A DNA stretch of 64,000 nt, from contig CACWWZ010000008.1 in the NCBI GenBank assembly GCA_902764705.1, positions 1 through 64,000 on the forward strand, written 5' to 3'. Below the pieces are notes generated by a model. That model made no database searches, had not been told where the DNA came from, and saw nothing but the letters and a program-made list of their open reading frames with translations. Numbering within the stretch: position 1 is the stretch's first letter; each line of letters begins with the position of its first letter. This DNA is from an uncultured Prevotellaceae bacterium. GTDB taxonomy: Bacteria > Bacteroidota > Bacteroidia > Bacteroidales > Bacteroidaceae. The position numbers and the translations under genes were made by a program. Positions 53,228-61,781 of the stretch are shown in pieces.

Positions 53228-55993
53228 TTAATGAGCCTCTAACCAGTTGTCGCCAAAGCCGGAATCGGCAACGAGGGGGACGGCCATTTGGAAGGCGTTT
53301 TGCATTTCCTCAATAACGATATGCTCAACGCGTTCTTTCTCTTCTGGAAGAACGGAGAAGTTTAATTCGTCGTGAACCTGAAGAATCATCTTACTCTTGA
53401 TATTCTCTGCCTTGAAACGCTGGAAAATGTGAATCATCGCTACTTTGATGATGTCGGCTGCTGTGCCCTGAATGGGGGCGTTGATGGCGTTACGCTCAGC
53501 AAAGCCACGAACGGTGCCGTTCTGAGAGTTGATATCAGGCAGATAGCGACGACGTCCGAATAGGGTAGTGACATAGCCTTGTTTGCGGGCTATTTCCTTC
53601 GACTTTTCCATGTAGTCGTGCACCTGTGGGAAGGTCTCGAAGTATCCGTCAATCAGCATTTTAGCTTCATCGCGAGGAATATCCAGACGTTCAGCCAAGC
53701 CAAAGACAGTAATACCATAGATAATACCAAAGTTAGCTCGTTTTGACTTGGTTCGTTCATCGCGTGTAACCTCTTCAATGGGCTTCTTATAGATGTTGGC
53801 AGCAGTAGCAGCATGCAGGTCCTTACCCTCGCGGAACACCTCAATCATCTGAGGATCCTGCGACAGATGGGCCATCACGCGAAGCTCAATCTGACTATAG
53901 TCAGCGGAGAAGAACAGGCATCCTGGTTCAGGGATAAACGCCTTACGAATCTCCTTGCCGTCCTCACCACGAATGGGAATGTTTTGCAGGTTAGGATCGC
54001 TACTTGAAAGACGTCCTGTGGCTGTAATCGTCTGATTGAAAGACGTATGGATGTGGCCAGTACGAGGATTAATCAGTTTAGGAAGGGCGTCGATATAGGT
54101 GCCAATGAGCTTCTTCAAGCCTCTGTGTTCCAAGATGTCAGCAACGATTTCGTGCTTGTTTTTCAACTGTTGCAGCACTTCTTCAGAAGTGACATACTGG
54201 CCTGTTTTGGTCTTCTTGGCTTTCTCGATAATCTTGAGTTTATCGAACAGGATTTCACCCACCTGTTTGGGTGAAGCAATATTAAATTGCTGACCAGCCA
54301 ACTCATAGATACGTTGTTCGATTTCGTTCATACGAGTGGTAAACTGCTTGCTGGTTTCAGCCAACGACTCCGTATCGAGACACACACCATTCATCTCCAT
54401 CTCAGCCAGGACAGGCATCAGAGGCATTTCGATTTCATAGAACAGTTTCTCGCAGTCGTATTTTTTCAGTTCAGGCTCCAACTTGTTTTTCAATTGCAGA
54501 GTAATGTCTGCATCTTCGCAAGCATATTCATAAACGAGGGTGGGAGAGAGGTCTCGCATGGAACGTTGGTTCTTTCCCTTGGGACCAATCAGTTCGTCGA
54601 TATGGACCGTCTGGTAGTGAAGGTATATCTCAGCCATGTAATCCATATTGTGTCGAAGTTCAGGTTGGATGAGGTAGTGAGCAATCATCGTGTCCCACAT
54701 CGGACCATTAAGATGAATGTCGTAATTGCGCAACACTTCGAGATCGTACTTCAAATTTTGTCCAACCTTCAGAATTTTTTTGTCTTCATAGAGCGGTTTA
54801 AAGATATTAACAATTCGCAACGCTTCTTCACGATTGACAGGAATGGGCACATAAAACGCCTTGTGTTCCTCCACTGAGAAGCTCAAACCCACCAATTCTG
54901 CATCGATTGGAGAGGTTGAAGTGGTTTCTGTATCTAGAACGAGAAAATCTTTTGTCCTAAAAAAATCATAAAGTTTTCTTATATCTTCTTCATTTTCAAC
55001 GAGTTTGTATTCGTGAGCTACCGTTTTTAGGCTCTCAAAACTCGAAAATTCTGGCTCATTCGTACCCACGGGGGCAAATTCTGCAAAGAGATCGAGTTGT
55101 TGATTCACAGGTTTTGGCTTTACTTCACTTTTTTTAAGAATCTTACTCGCCAGCGTCTTCAACTCTAATTCTTCGAAGAGTTTGGCAAGTTCACCCTCGT
55201 TGGGTTGTGACATCTTCAATTCGTCCATCTTCAAATCGATAGGAACATCCGTTTTGATGGTTGCCAGAAATTTTGAGAGCTTGATGTCGTCGATGTGTTC
55301 CTCGACTTTTTTTTGAAGAGCACCCTTGATTTCTGAAGTCCGGTTGATGAGATCTTCAACAGTCCCAAACTCATTGATCAGTTTCACGGCTGTCTTCTCA
55401 CCCACACCTGGACATCCGGGGAAGTTATCTGCTGAGTCACCCATCAGCGCCAAGAGATCAATGACTGCCTCTGTCGATGGAATGGCATATTTTGTTTTCA
55501 CTTCTTCAGGACCCATTACCTCATAACCGCCACCATGACGAGGACGATAGATGAATACATTGTCGCTCACCAACTGTCCATAATCCTTATCAGGTGTGAG
55601 CATATATGTCTTGATACCCTGTTGACCTGCTTTTGTGGCCAAGGTACCAATCACATCGTCAGCTTCAAAACCTTCCACTTCGAGAATAGGAATGTTCCAA
55701 GCCTTCAAGATATTCTTAATGATTGGAACGCTCTGCTTGATATCCTCTGGTGTCGCTTCGCGTTGGGCCTTGTAAGCAGGGTAGGCCTCACTACGGAACG
55801 TAGGTCCATGAGGATCGAAGGCCACACCAAGATGGGTGGGCTGCTCCTTGGTGAGCACTTCCTGAAGGGTATTCAGAAAGCCCATAATGGCACTTGTATT
55901 AAGTCCTTTCGAGTTAATACGTGGGTTCTTGATAAAGGCGTAATACGAACGGTAAATGAGCGCGTAGGCGTCTAAAAGGAATAGCTTTTCCAT
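53228..55993 (-). CDS. polA: DNA polymerase I
   Basis: The 921-residue protein has the 5'-3' exonuclease domain (FLLDAYALIYRSYYAF, EGFEADDVIGTLA, LMGDSADNFPGCPGVGEKTA), a 3'-5' exonuclease domain with its acidic residues intact (LVLDTETTSTSP), and the family A polymerase motifs DYSQIELRVMAHLS, RRYLPDINS...NAPIQGTAADIIK and QVHDELNF. It acts in Okazaki-fragment maturation and repair. Normal length, monocistronic. Confidence 0.98.
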   Translation of the reverse strand: MEKLFLLDAYALIYRSYYAFIKNPRINSKGLNTSAIMGFLNTLQEVLTKEQPTHLGVAFDPHGPTFRSEAYPAYKAQREATPEDIKQSVPIIKNILKAWNIPILEVEGFEADDVIGTLATKAGQQGIKTYMLTPDKDYGQLVSDNVFIYRPRHGGGYEVMGPEEVKTKYAIPSTEAVIDLLALMGDSADNFPGCPGVGEKTAVKLINEFGTVEDLINRTSEIKGALQKKVEEHIDDIKLSKFLATIKTDVPIDLKMDELKMSQPNEGELAKLFEELELKTLASKILKKSEVKPKPVNQQLDLFAEFAPVGTNEPEFSSFESLKTVAHEYKLVENEEDIRKLYDFFRTKDFLVLDTETTSTSPIDAELVGLSFSVEEHKAFYVPIPVNREEALRIVNIFKPLYEDKKILKVGQNLKYDLEVLRNYDIHLNGPMWDTMIAHYLIQPELRHNMDYMAEIYLHYQTVHIDELIGPKGKNQRSMRDLSPTLVYEYACEDADITLQLKNKLEPELKKYDCEKLFYEIEMPLMPVLAEMEMNGVCLDTESLAETSKQFTTRMNEIEQRIYELAGQQFNIASPKQVGEILFDKLKIIEKAKKTKTGQYVTSEEVLQQLKNKHEIVADILEHRGLKKLIGTYIDALPKLINPRTGHIHTSFNQTITATGRLSSSDPNLQNIPIRGEDGKEIRKAFIPEPGCLFFSADYSQIELRVMAHLSQDPQMIEVFREGKDLHAATAANIYKKPIEEVTRDERTKSKRANFGIIYGITVFGLAERLDIPRDEAKMLIDGYFETFPQVHDYMEKSKEIARKQGYVTTLFGRRRYLPDINSQNGTVRGFAERNAINAPIQGTAADIIKVAMIHIFQRFKAENIKSKMILQVHDELNFSVLPEEKERVEHIVIEEMQNAFQMAVPLVADSGFGDNWLEAH

Positions 55994-56055
55994 AATCTAT
56001 TGTGAATTTTCGCGTAAAATTACTAAAAAATTGGTTACTATCCAATTATTTTCAT

Positions 56056-56063
56056 TAATTTTG
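56056..56063 (+). promoter_or_regulatory. -7 box of the polyprenyl synthase gene
   Basis: TAATTTTG followed by CATC, 19 bp before the ATG; a TTGG is near the -33 position (56031-56034). Confidence 0.5.
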
Positions 56064-56082
56064 CATCAAAATCGTATAAGAT

Positions 56083-57060
56083 ATGGATTATTTAAGCATC
56101 ATTAAGCAACCGATAGCGAAAGATTTAGACGATTTCATCGCCTTGTTTAATCAGTCGTTAACTCACGAAGATGGCATGTTGGGTTCTGCTTTAGGCCACA
56201 TCCGTCAGCGTGGAGGAAAGCGTATGCGTCCTATTCTGACTCTGCTGATGGCTAAGAATTTTGGTGATATCAGTGATGTGACGCAAAATTCAGCAGTAGG
56301 TCTGGAACTTCTGCATACAGCGTCTTTGGTTCACGACGATGTGGTGGACGAGAGCAGTGAACGTAGAGGACAGGCATCCGTCAATGCTTCCTATAATAAT
56401 AAGGTGGCCGTGTTGGTAGGTGACTATATCTTGTCTACAGCCTTGCTTCACGTATCGTATACTGGTCATCAGCGCATCATAGAATATCTCGCTGAATTAG
56501 GCAGAACGTTAGCTTCTGGCGAGATTCTTCAGTTGTCGAATATTCAGAATCAGGCTATTTCTGAGGATGTTTATTACCAAGTCATCAAACAAAAGACTGC
56601 GGCACTCTTTGAGGCTTGTGCTGCGATAGGTGCTATGTCTGGCGGTGCTACGGAGGAGGAGATGCAGAAGGCTCGTCAGTTTGGACAGTATTTAGGTATC
56701 ATGTTCCAGATTCGCGACGATATTTTCGACTATTTTGACTCCAAGGAGATAGGTAAGCCTACAGGTAACGATATGATAGAAGGTAAGCTGACGCTCCCTG
56801 TTATCTATGCGCTGAACAATACTGATTTCGAATCAATGCACACGCTGGCAAAGAAGGTGAAAGCGGGCACAATTAATCCTGATGAAATCGCTGTTTTGGT
56901 GGAATTTACCAAGCAACATGGAGGTATAGAATACGCTGAAGAAAAGATGTCAGAATTCAGTGCTCTATGTATGAAATATATCGATTCCCACGTGAAAGAC
57001 AAGACCATCAGGGATTCATTAATTGCTTATGTAGATTACGTGGTTCAACGTAATTACTAA
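56083..57060 (+). CDS. Trans-polyprenyl diphosphate synthase
   Basis: The 325-residue protein has both aspartate-rich magnesium motifs, LVHDDVVDESSERRG and FQIRDDIFDYFDS, and the GKRMRP substrate motif. It elongates isopentenyl units to a long-chain (probably octaprenyl to decaprenyl) diphosphate for menaquinone side chains. Chain length cannot be read with certainty. It is followed by a strong hairpin terminator shared with deoC. Confidence 0.92.
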   Translation: MDYLSIIKQPIAKDLDDFIALFNQSLTHEDGMLGSALGHIRQRGGKRMRPILTLLMAKNFGDISDVTQNSAVGLELLHTASLVHDDVVDESSERRGQASVNASYNNKVAVLVGDYILSTALLHVSYTGHQRIIEYLAELGRTLASGEILQLSNIQNQAISEDVYYQVIKQKTAALFEACAAIGAMSGGATEEEMQKARQFGQYLGIMFQIRDDIFDYFDSKEIGKPTGNDMIEGKLTLPVIYALNNTDFESMHTLAKKVKAGTINPDEIAVLVEFTKQHGGIEYAEEKMSEFSALCMKYIDSHVKDKTIRDSLIAYVDYVVQRNY

Positions 57061-57065
57061 CATAG

Positions 57066-57096
57066 AAAAAGCGACCCTTTGAGGTCGCCTTTTTTG
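57066..57096. terminator. Bidirectional terminator
   Basis: AAAAAGCGACC...GGTCGCCTTTTTT (core stem 57071-57076/57083-57088) with A- and T-tracts on both sides, between convergent genes. Confidence 0.85.
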
Positions 57097-57150
57097 TTTG
57101 GAAGTCTTTTTTGTTAATTAGAAGTCATCGACCTTAGTCGCTTTTGTTAA

Positions 57151-58089
57151 TCAAAAGAACTTCACTTCCTTACCTTCCAGGTCGCTCAACACGAGATTTG
57201 CCAAACGACTGGTACCCAAACGGAAGTAGTAGTTGTTCATCCATTCACCACCCAGAATTTCCTTGTAGATGGTGTAGTAGGTGAGGGCATCTTGCATTGT
57301 GTTGATGCCACCTGCGGGCTTGAAACCAACACGGATACCCGTCTTCTGGAAGTACTCCTTAATGGCCTGACACATGACGTAAGCTGCCTCTGGTGTAGCA
57401 CTGACTTTCTCCTTACCAGTAGAGGTCTTGATGTAGTCAGCACCAGCATACATTGAAAGGATAGAAGCCTTCTTGATGTTAGCGCAAGAGCCCAAATCGC
57501 CAGTTTCCAAAATAACCTTCATAGGTACCTTTCCGCAAGTGGCTTTCTGCTCACGAATCTCGTCACAAACAGTCTCGTAATCGCCACTCAGGAACTGTCC
57601 GACGTGCATAACGATATCTACGTTCTTAGCACCGTCCTTGATAGCCAAAGCAGTCTCAGCAACCTTGATTTCCATCAGTGCCTGGGATGATGGGAATGCA
57701 CCACTGACGACGGTTGGAATGACGCCATCAACCTCGCAAGATTCTGCCACCAGTTTTGCAAAACGAGGGTAGGTGACTATCGTTGCCACGTGGGGCATAG
57801 CAGGATACTCTTCCGCAAATTTGTTCACTTTCTCCACCAGTTTCAGCACGCTCTCGTCTGAATCCAGTGTTGTCAGCGTCGTCAACTCGATAGAGCCAAA
57901 CATGAATTTCTTTACCTCTGGCGTGTCGTTCTCAGGAACTTTCTCAGCGATAATCTTCTTCACAGCCTCTTTTACATCCTCGTCCTTGATGTCGAAGTTG
58001 TAAAGACTCAGAGCCTGATCATACATGCTCTCCAGATGTTTTTCATCTTCGTGATGATGGCCACAGCCACAGTTGCAATGTTCACCCAT
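57151..58089 (-). CDS. deoC: Deoxyribose-phosphate aldolase with Cys/His-rich N-terminus
   Basis: DeoC cleaves 2-deoxyribose-5-phosphate to glyceraldehyde-3-phosphate and acetaldehyde in deoxynucleoside breakdown. The Schiff-base Lys is in GADYIKTSTGKEKVSATPEA, and VKVILETGDLGS and GFKPAGGI complete the barrel. At 312 residues it is longer than the ~220-260-residue bacterial enzymes. The extra N-terminus carries HCNCGCGHHHEDEKH (4-18), a likely metal-binding patch. It is the last gene of the mnmG-to-deoC run. Confidence 0.94.
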   Translation of the reverse strand: MGEHCNCGCGHHHEDEKHLESMYDQALSLYNFDIKDEDVKEAVKKIIAEKVPENDTPEVKKFMFGSIELTTLTTLDSDESVLKLVEKVNKFAEEYPAMPHVATIVTYPRFAKLVAESCEVDGVIPTVVSGAFPSSQALMEIKVAETALAIKDGAKNVDIVMHVGQFLSGDYETVCDEIREQKATCGKVPMKVILETGDLGSCANIKKASILSMYAGADYIKTSTGKEKVSATPEAAYVMCQAIKEYFQKTGIRVGFKPAGGINTMQDALTYYTIYKEILGGEWMNNYYFRLGTSRLANLVLSDLEGKEVKFF

Positions 58090-58123
58090 AGTTTTCTTAA
58101 ATTTTTAGTTAATAATATGTTGT

Positions 58124-58471
58124 CTATTGTTTCAGTTTCTCGTTATTAATATGACGATTAGCGTCGCGTTTTGTCTTCTTTTCTATCGACTTTTTTAGTT
58201 CTTCTGTCAGGTCAACGCCTGTTTGGTTTGCCAGACAGAGCAGCACCCATAGCACATCAGCCATTTCTTCTCCTAACGCTGCTTGACCATTATCTGCGCT
58301 TCGAGGATCGCTCGCTTTCCACGACTGATCGCCATATTTTCGGGCTATCACACGAGCCAGTTCACCAACTTCCTCTGTCAGAACCGTCATATTTGTCAAT
58401 TCTGAGAAATAACGCACCCCGTACGTCTTAATCCATTGGTCTACAGCCTGTTGCGCTTCTTGTAAGGTCAT
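58124..58471 (-). CDS. MazG-like nucleotide pyrophosphohydrolase
   Basis: The 115-residue protein (start 58471, MTLQEAQQAVDQW) is a compact all-alpha NTP pyrophosphohydrolase. It has the magnesium-binding pattern LTEEVGELARVIARKYGDQS and GEEMADVLWVLLCLANQTGVDL. It may clear aberrant dNTPs. Its start overlaps the preceding stop as ATGA, so translation is coupled. The longer frame upstream runs through that gene and is rejected. Confidence 0.9.
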   Translation of the reverse strand: MTLQEAQQAVDQWIKTYGVRYFSELTNMTVLTEEVGELARVIARKYGDQSWKASDPRSADNGQAALGEEMADVLWVLLCLANQTGVDLTEELKKSIEKKTKRDANRHINNEKLKQ

Positions 58472-58716
58472 CTTCTGAAAATCATTTGTGCCAAGAGAAT
58501 AAAGATGGCAATTAATAATATCAGGATATTCTGACGATTTTCTCGTTCGTATTCCTTCCAACGGAAGGCTTTGTAGAGGAATGTGATAAGCCATAGCAGT
58601 AAGCCCACCAAACATGGCCACATGCCGAAATTGGCGCCCCAAATCCATGAGAACACAATGCCGATAATAACCAATATTAGCCCTGATACCTCAAGTTCTC
58701 TCAGATATTTCTTCAT
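58468..58716 (-). CDS. Small three-segment membrane protein
   Basis: This 82-residue protein (start 58716, MKKYLRELEVSG) has hydrophobic segments at about 10-27, 30-47 and 62-78 with a charged loop (RWKEYERENRQN). No family recognised. It lies 4 bp after dtd and overlaps the mazG-like gene (ATGA), so it is part of that operon. Confidence 0.8.
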   Translation of the reverse strand: MKKYLRELEVSGLILVIIGIVFSWIWGANFGMWPCLVGLLLWLITFLYKAFRWKEYERENRQNILILLIAIFILLAQMIFRR

Positions 58717-58720
58717 AGTT

Positions 58721-59173
58721 TCACTCCTTGTTTTTAGTATCCATACAGATGGTGACAGGCCCATCGTTCAGCAATTCTACCTTCATGTCTGCCCCAAACT
58801 CACCTGTTCCAACTGGTTTTGCCAATTGGTCACTGAGTAGTTGACAGAAGGCCTCATAAAGTGGGATAGAGTGCTCGTGCGAACCTGCTCTAAACCAAGA
58901 AGGGCGATTACCTTTCTTATAGCTGGCATAGAGTGTAAACTGGCTCACAACTAAAGCCTCGCCTCCTACATCAAGAATGCTTCTATTCATTACGTCGTTC
59001 TCATCGCCAAACACTCGCAGATTGACGATCTTCTTAACCAGCCATTCTACGTCCTCCATCGTGTCTTCGTCGCAGATGCCCAGCAGGATAAGATAACCCT
59101 GCTGAATGCTGCTTTTCACCTTGCCTTCAATGGTGACACAGGCATGACTGACACGTTGAATAACTGCTCTCAT
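58721..59173 (-). CDS. dtd: D-aminoacyl-tRNA deacylase
   Basis: Dtd hydrolyses D-aminoacyl-tRNAs. The 150-residue protein starts MRAVIQRVSHACVTIEG and has the catalytic Thr in VVSQFTLYA and the NDGPVTI motif (the usual NxGPVT). Normal length. Its consensus promoter ends only five bases before the ATG. Confidence 0.96.
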   Translation of the reverse strand: MRAVIQRVSHACVTIEGKVKSSIQQGYLILLGICDEDTMEDVEWLVKKIVNLRVFGDENDVMNRSILDVGGEALVVSQFTLYASYKKGNRPSWFRAGSHEHSIPLYEAFCQLLSDQLAKPVGTGEFGADMKVELLNDGPVTICMDTKNKE

Positions 59174-59178
59174 GTGTG

Positions 59179-59210
59179 CAAAGTTACGAAATATTTTTCA
59201 TACTTCCAAA
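59179..59210 (-). promoter_or_regulatory. Promoter of dtd (possibly leaderless)
   Basis: TTTG (59210-59207), exactly 20 bp, TAACTTTG (59186-59179), then CACAC and the dtd ATG at 59173. A start of transcription 6 bases beyond the box would coincide with the ATG. Confidence 0.7.
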
Positions 59211-59237
59211 TCTTTTTAGTTCTTCTTAATACTCGAA

Positions 59238-59301
59238 GAAAAACTTGTTTCCTGCCTAAGAAAAATTATTTCCCTGCCCAGGGAAAAATATTTTCCTCCC
59301 T
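59238..59301. repeat. Three imperfect ~22-bp units between uvrC and dtd
   Basis: GAAAAA recurs at 59238, 59260 and 59283, each followed by a TTTCC-type end and CCTGCC/CCTCCC. The architecture is like the triple repeats at 32250-32380 but the sequence differs. Confidence 0.65.
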
Positions 59302-59315
59302 AAAGCGCAAATTGA

Positions 59316-61145
59316 CTATTCCGAAGGATGAAAATAATCGTAAATAATTTTCGCTTTTGCCGACCCTATGGCATCAGTCAACATTTCGATGGTTGCCTCC
59401 TTGATTTTCTTAACAGATTTCAAGGCATTTAGAAGCTCGTCACGCGTTTTTGTACCTATTCCCTTGATATCGTCCAACTCTGAGTGTAAAGCGCGCTTAG
59501 AACGCTTGTTTCGATGAAATTCAATGGCAAAACGGTGAACTTCGTCTTGTAATTGTGTTAATACCCTAAACAGCTCGGACGTATCTTTAATGCCAATGAC
59601 TCTTGCAGGGAAACCATATAGCAGTTCATTGGTTCTGTGTCGATTGTCCTTTGCCAACCCAGCAATGGGAATATCGAGGTTCAATTCATCTTGAACAGCC
59701 TGTCTGATAACCTCCATTTGTCCTTTTCCACCATCAGCGACAATGAGGTCAGGTAGGGGCTGTTCTTCCTCTAAAAGACGTTTATATCGACGGAAAACAA
59801 CCTCCTTCATCGACGCATAGTCGTCAGGTCCTACAACTGTTTTGATGTTATACTTACGATAATCTTGCTTTGAGGGCTTCATTTTCTTGAATACGACACA
59901 AGCTGCTACAGCATCCGTTCCAGAGATGTTCGAGTTATCGAAACATTCTATCTGATAGGGCATCTTTTCGAGGTGTAACAGGTCTTGCAGTTCCTTCATC
60001 AGACGCACTTGTTTCTGCTCAGGATTAAGCTTTTCAGCTTGTTTCAGACGGTCGAACTTATACTGTTTTCCATTCATCAGCGACAGGTCGAGAAGCGTTT
60101 TTTTATCACCTCGTTGAGGTACTGTGATGGTCACCCCGTCCAGATTCATATCTATCTCCTGAGGCAGGATAATCTCTTTGGCTTTGCTCTTGAAACGTTC
60201 GCGCATTTCCACTATAGCCAGCTGCAATAACTCCTCGTCAGTCTCCTCCAGTCGCTTCTTGTATTCAAAGGTAAACGACTGGTTGATTTGTCCGTTAGAA
60301 ACGTGGATATAGTTGATAAAGGCAATCTTTTCATCGTTCGTAATTGATAATACGTCCACATTGTCAATGCTATGACTAACTACTTCGCTTTTGGCAACAA
60401 ATTGCTCTATAAGCAGGTAACGACCTTTGATTTCTTCTGCCTCTTCAAACCGTAATTCCTCTGCCAAACGCATCATCTCATCCTTCATTTCGCGTAATAC
60501 CTGACGGGTATTTCCTTTCAGTATTTCACGAGCCTGAGCGATGTTTTTCTGATAGTCGTCCCAACCTTGTTTCCCCACACAAGGACCAGCACAGTTTTTA
60601 ATGTGATATTCCAGACAAAGTTGGTATTTTCCCCCTTCTATTCCCTCTTTCAGCAGTGGTTGTCTGCACGTACGAGGATGATAGATTTTCTTGATGAGTT
60701 CGAGCATTGCATGCATGGAGCCGACATGTGAATAGGGACCATAATAAGTACCGTTTTTTTTGTTGATGGTACGTGTAGGAAAAATGCGAGGCAAATACTC
60801 TTTTGTGATACAAATGGAAGGATAGGTCTTACCGTCTTTCAGAAGTACGTTATACCTAGGATTATACTTCTTAATAAGCGCATTTTCAAGGAGTAATGCA
60901 TCTTCCTCCGTATTGACAATCGTATAGCTGATATCCCAGATTTTACTAACCAACACCTTGGTCTTAAACCTGTCTACTTCACTGTGGAAATAGGACGAGA
61001 CACGATTCTTTAGGCTCTTGGCCTTGCCAACATAGATGATAGTACCTTCAGCGTCATAAAACTGATAGCTTCCTGGTTTATCGGGTAAAGCCCTGACAAT
61101 AGCTTTCAGCTTCTCTAATCGTGCCTCGTTCTCTTCCTTTGTCAT
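59316..61145 (-). CDS. uvrC: Excinuclease ABC subunit C
   Basis: UvrC makes both incisions in nucleotide excision repair. The 609-residue protein has the GIY-YIG domain (PGSYQFYDAEGTIIYVGKAKSLKNRV), a UVR motif (about 210-245), the RNase-H-like nuclease region (IECFDNSNISGTDAVAACVVF, LIVADGGKGQ) and a helix-hairpin-helix end (LDDIKGIGTKTRDELLNALKSV). A parS site lies 29 bp upstream of its start. Confidence 0.97.
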   Translation of the reverse strand: MTKEENEARLEKLKAIVRALPDKPGSYQFYDAEGTIIYVGKAKSLKNRVSSYFHSEVDRFKTKVLVSKIWDISYTIVNTEEDALLLENALIKKYNPRYNVLLKDGKTYPSICITKEYLPRIFPTRTINKKNGTYYGPYSHVGSMHAMLELIKKIYHPRTCRQPLLKEGIEGGKYQLCLEYHIKNCAGPCVGKQGWDDYQKNIAQAREILKGNTRQVLREMKDEMMRLAEELRFEEAEEIKGRYLLIEQFVAKSEVVSHSIDNVDVLSITNDEKIAFINYIHVSNGQINQSFTFEYKKRLEETDEELLQLAIVEMRERFKSKAKEIILPQEIDMNLDGVTITVPQRGDKKTLLDLSLMNGKQYKFDRLKQAEKLNPEQKQVRLMKELQDLLHLEKMPYQIECFDNSNISGTDAVAACVVFKKMKPSKQDYRKYNIKTVVGPDDYASMKEVVFRRYKRLLEEEQPLPDLIVADGGKGQMEVIRQAVQDELNLDIPIAGLAKDNRHRTNELLYGFPARVIGIKDTSELFRVLTQLQDEVHRFAIEFHRNKRSKRALHSELDDIKGIGTKTRDELLNALKSVKKIKEATIEMLTDAIGSAKAKIIYDYFHPSE

Positions 61146-61174
61146 TGCGTTTTTAGAATGAAAAGATGTCGTTT

Positions 61175-61190
61175 TGTTTCACGTGAAACA
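61175..61190. other. Perfect parS (ParB-binding) site
   Basis: TGTTTCACGTGAAACA is a 16-bp perfect palindrome identical to the canonical chromosomal parS consensus. It lies in the gap between apt (ends 61191) and uvrC. Confidence 0.88.
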
Positions 61191-61721
61191 TTATATGACC
61201 ATCAGCGTGGTTACATCCACAACACCTTCAAACAAATCACGGCCATGAAGACCTTCGTCCGTGATTTCTATAATGAAGTTCATGTAGATTTGTTTGGGGT
61301 TGAAGTGCTTGACCAGTTTGTAGGTTGCCTTTGCGGTTCCGCCGGTTGCTAACAAATCGTCATGAATCAATACAACGTCGTTCTCGTCAATGGAATCTAA
61401 GTGCATCTCAACGGTGTCAACGCCATATTCTTTAGAGAACGACTCCTTAATAACCGTTGATGGAAGTTTACCTGGTTTTCTCGCGAGAACGACACCGCAT
61501 CCTAATTTTGCAGCTAATGCAGATGCCATGACAAAACCACGACTTTCTACTCCTACAATCTTGGTGATTCCTTTGTCTTTGTACAATTCGTACATCTCGT
61601 CCAACATGATTTTCATGCATTCTGCATTTTTGTAAAGCGTGGTCACGTCACGGAAATTGATACCTTTTTTGGGGAAATCAGGTATGCTACGTAGATTCTC
61701 TAATAATACCTTGTTGTTCAT
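61191..61721 (-). CDS. apt: Adenine phosphoribosyltransferase
   Basis: Apt salvages adenine to AMP with PRPP. The protein of 176 residues (start 61721, MNNKVLLENLRSIPDFPKKGINFRDVT) has VGVESRGFVMASALAAKLGCGVVLARKPGKLP and the PRPP loop VVLIHDDLLATGGTAKA. The start at 61721 fits the family; an ATG at 61739 would add six residues. It is bracketed by two parS sites. Confidence 0.95.
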   Translation of the reverse strand: MNNKVLLENLRSIPDFPKKGINFRDVTTLYKNAECMKIMLDEMYELYKDKGITKIVGVESRGFVMASALAAKLGCGVVLARKPGKLPSTVIKESFSKEYGVDTVEMHLDSIDENDVVLIHDDLLATGGTAKATYKLVKHFNPKQIYMNFIIEITDEGLHGRDLFEGVVDVTTLMVI

Positions 61722-61765
61722 AATTTTTGGTTTTATCATTATTACTATAGTGAACTGAAGTCAAA

Positions 61766-61781
61766 TGTTTCACGTGGAACT
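61766..61781. other. Near-perfect parS site
   Basis: TGTTTCACGTGGAACT on the plus strand; the complement AGTTCCACGTGAAACA differs in one base from the accepted variant TGTTCCACGTGAAACA. It is 591 bp from the perfect site and touches the mnmG stop codon. Confidence 0.7.

Noticed and set aside
56985..57005. Additional parS-like CCCACGTGAAAG in the polyprenyl synthase gene
   Set aside because: Several mismatches to the consensus and located in conserved codons (SHVKD); explained by coding.
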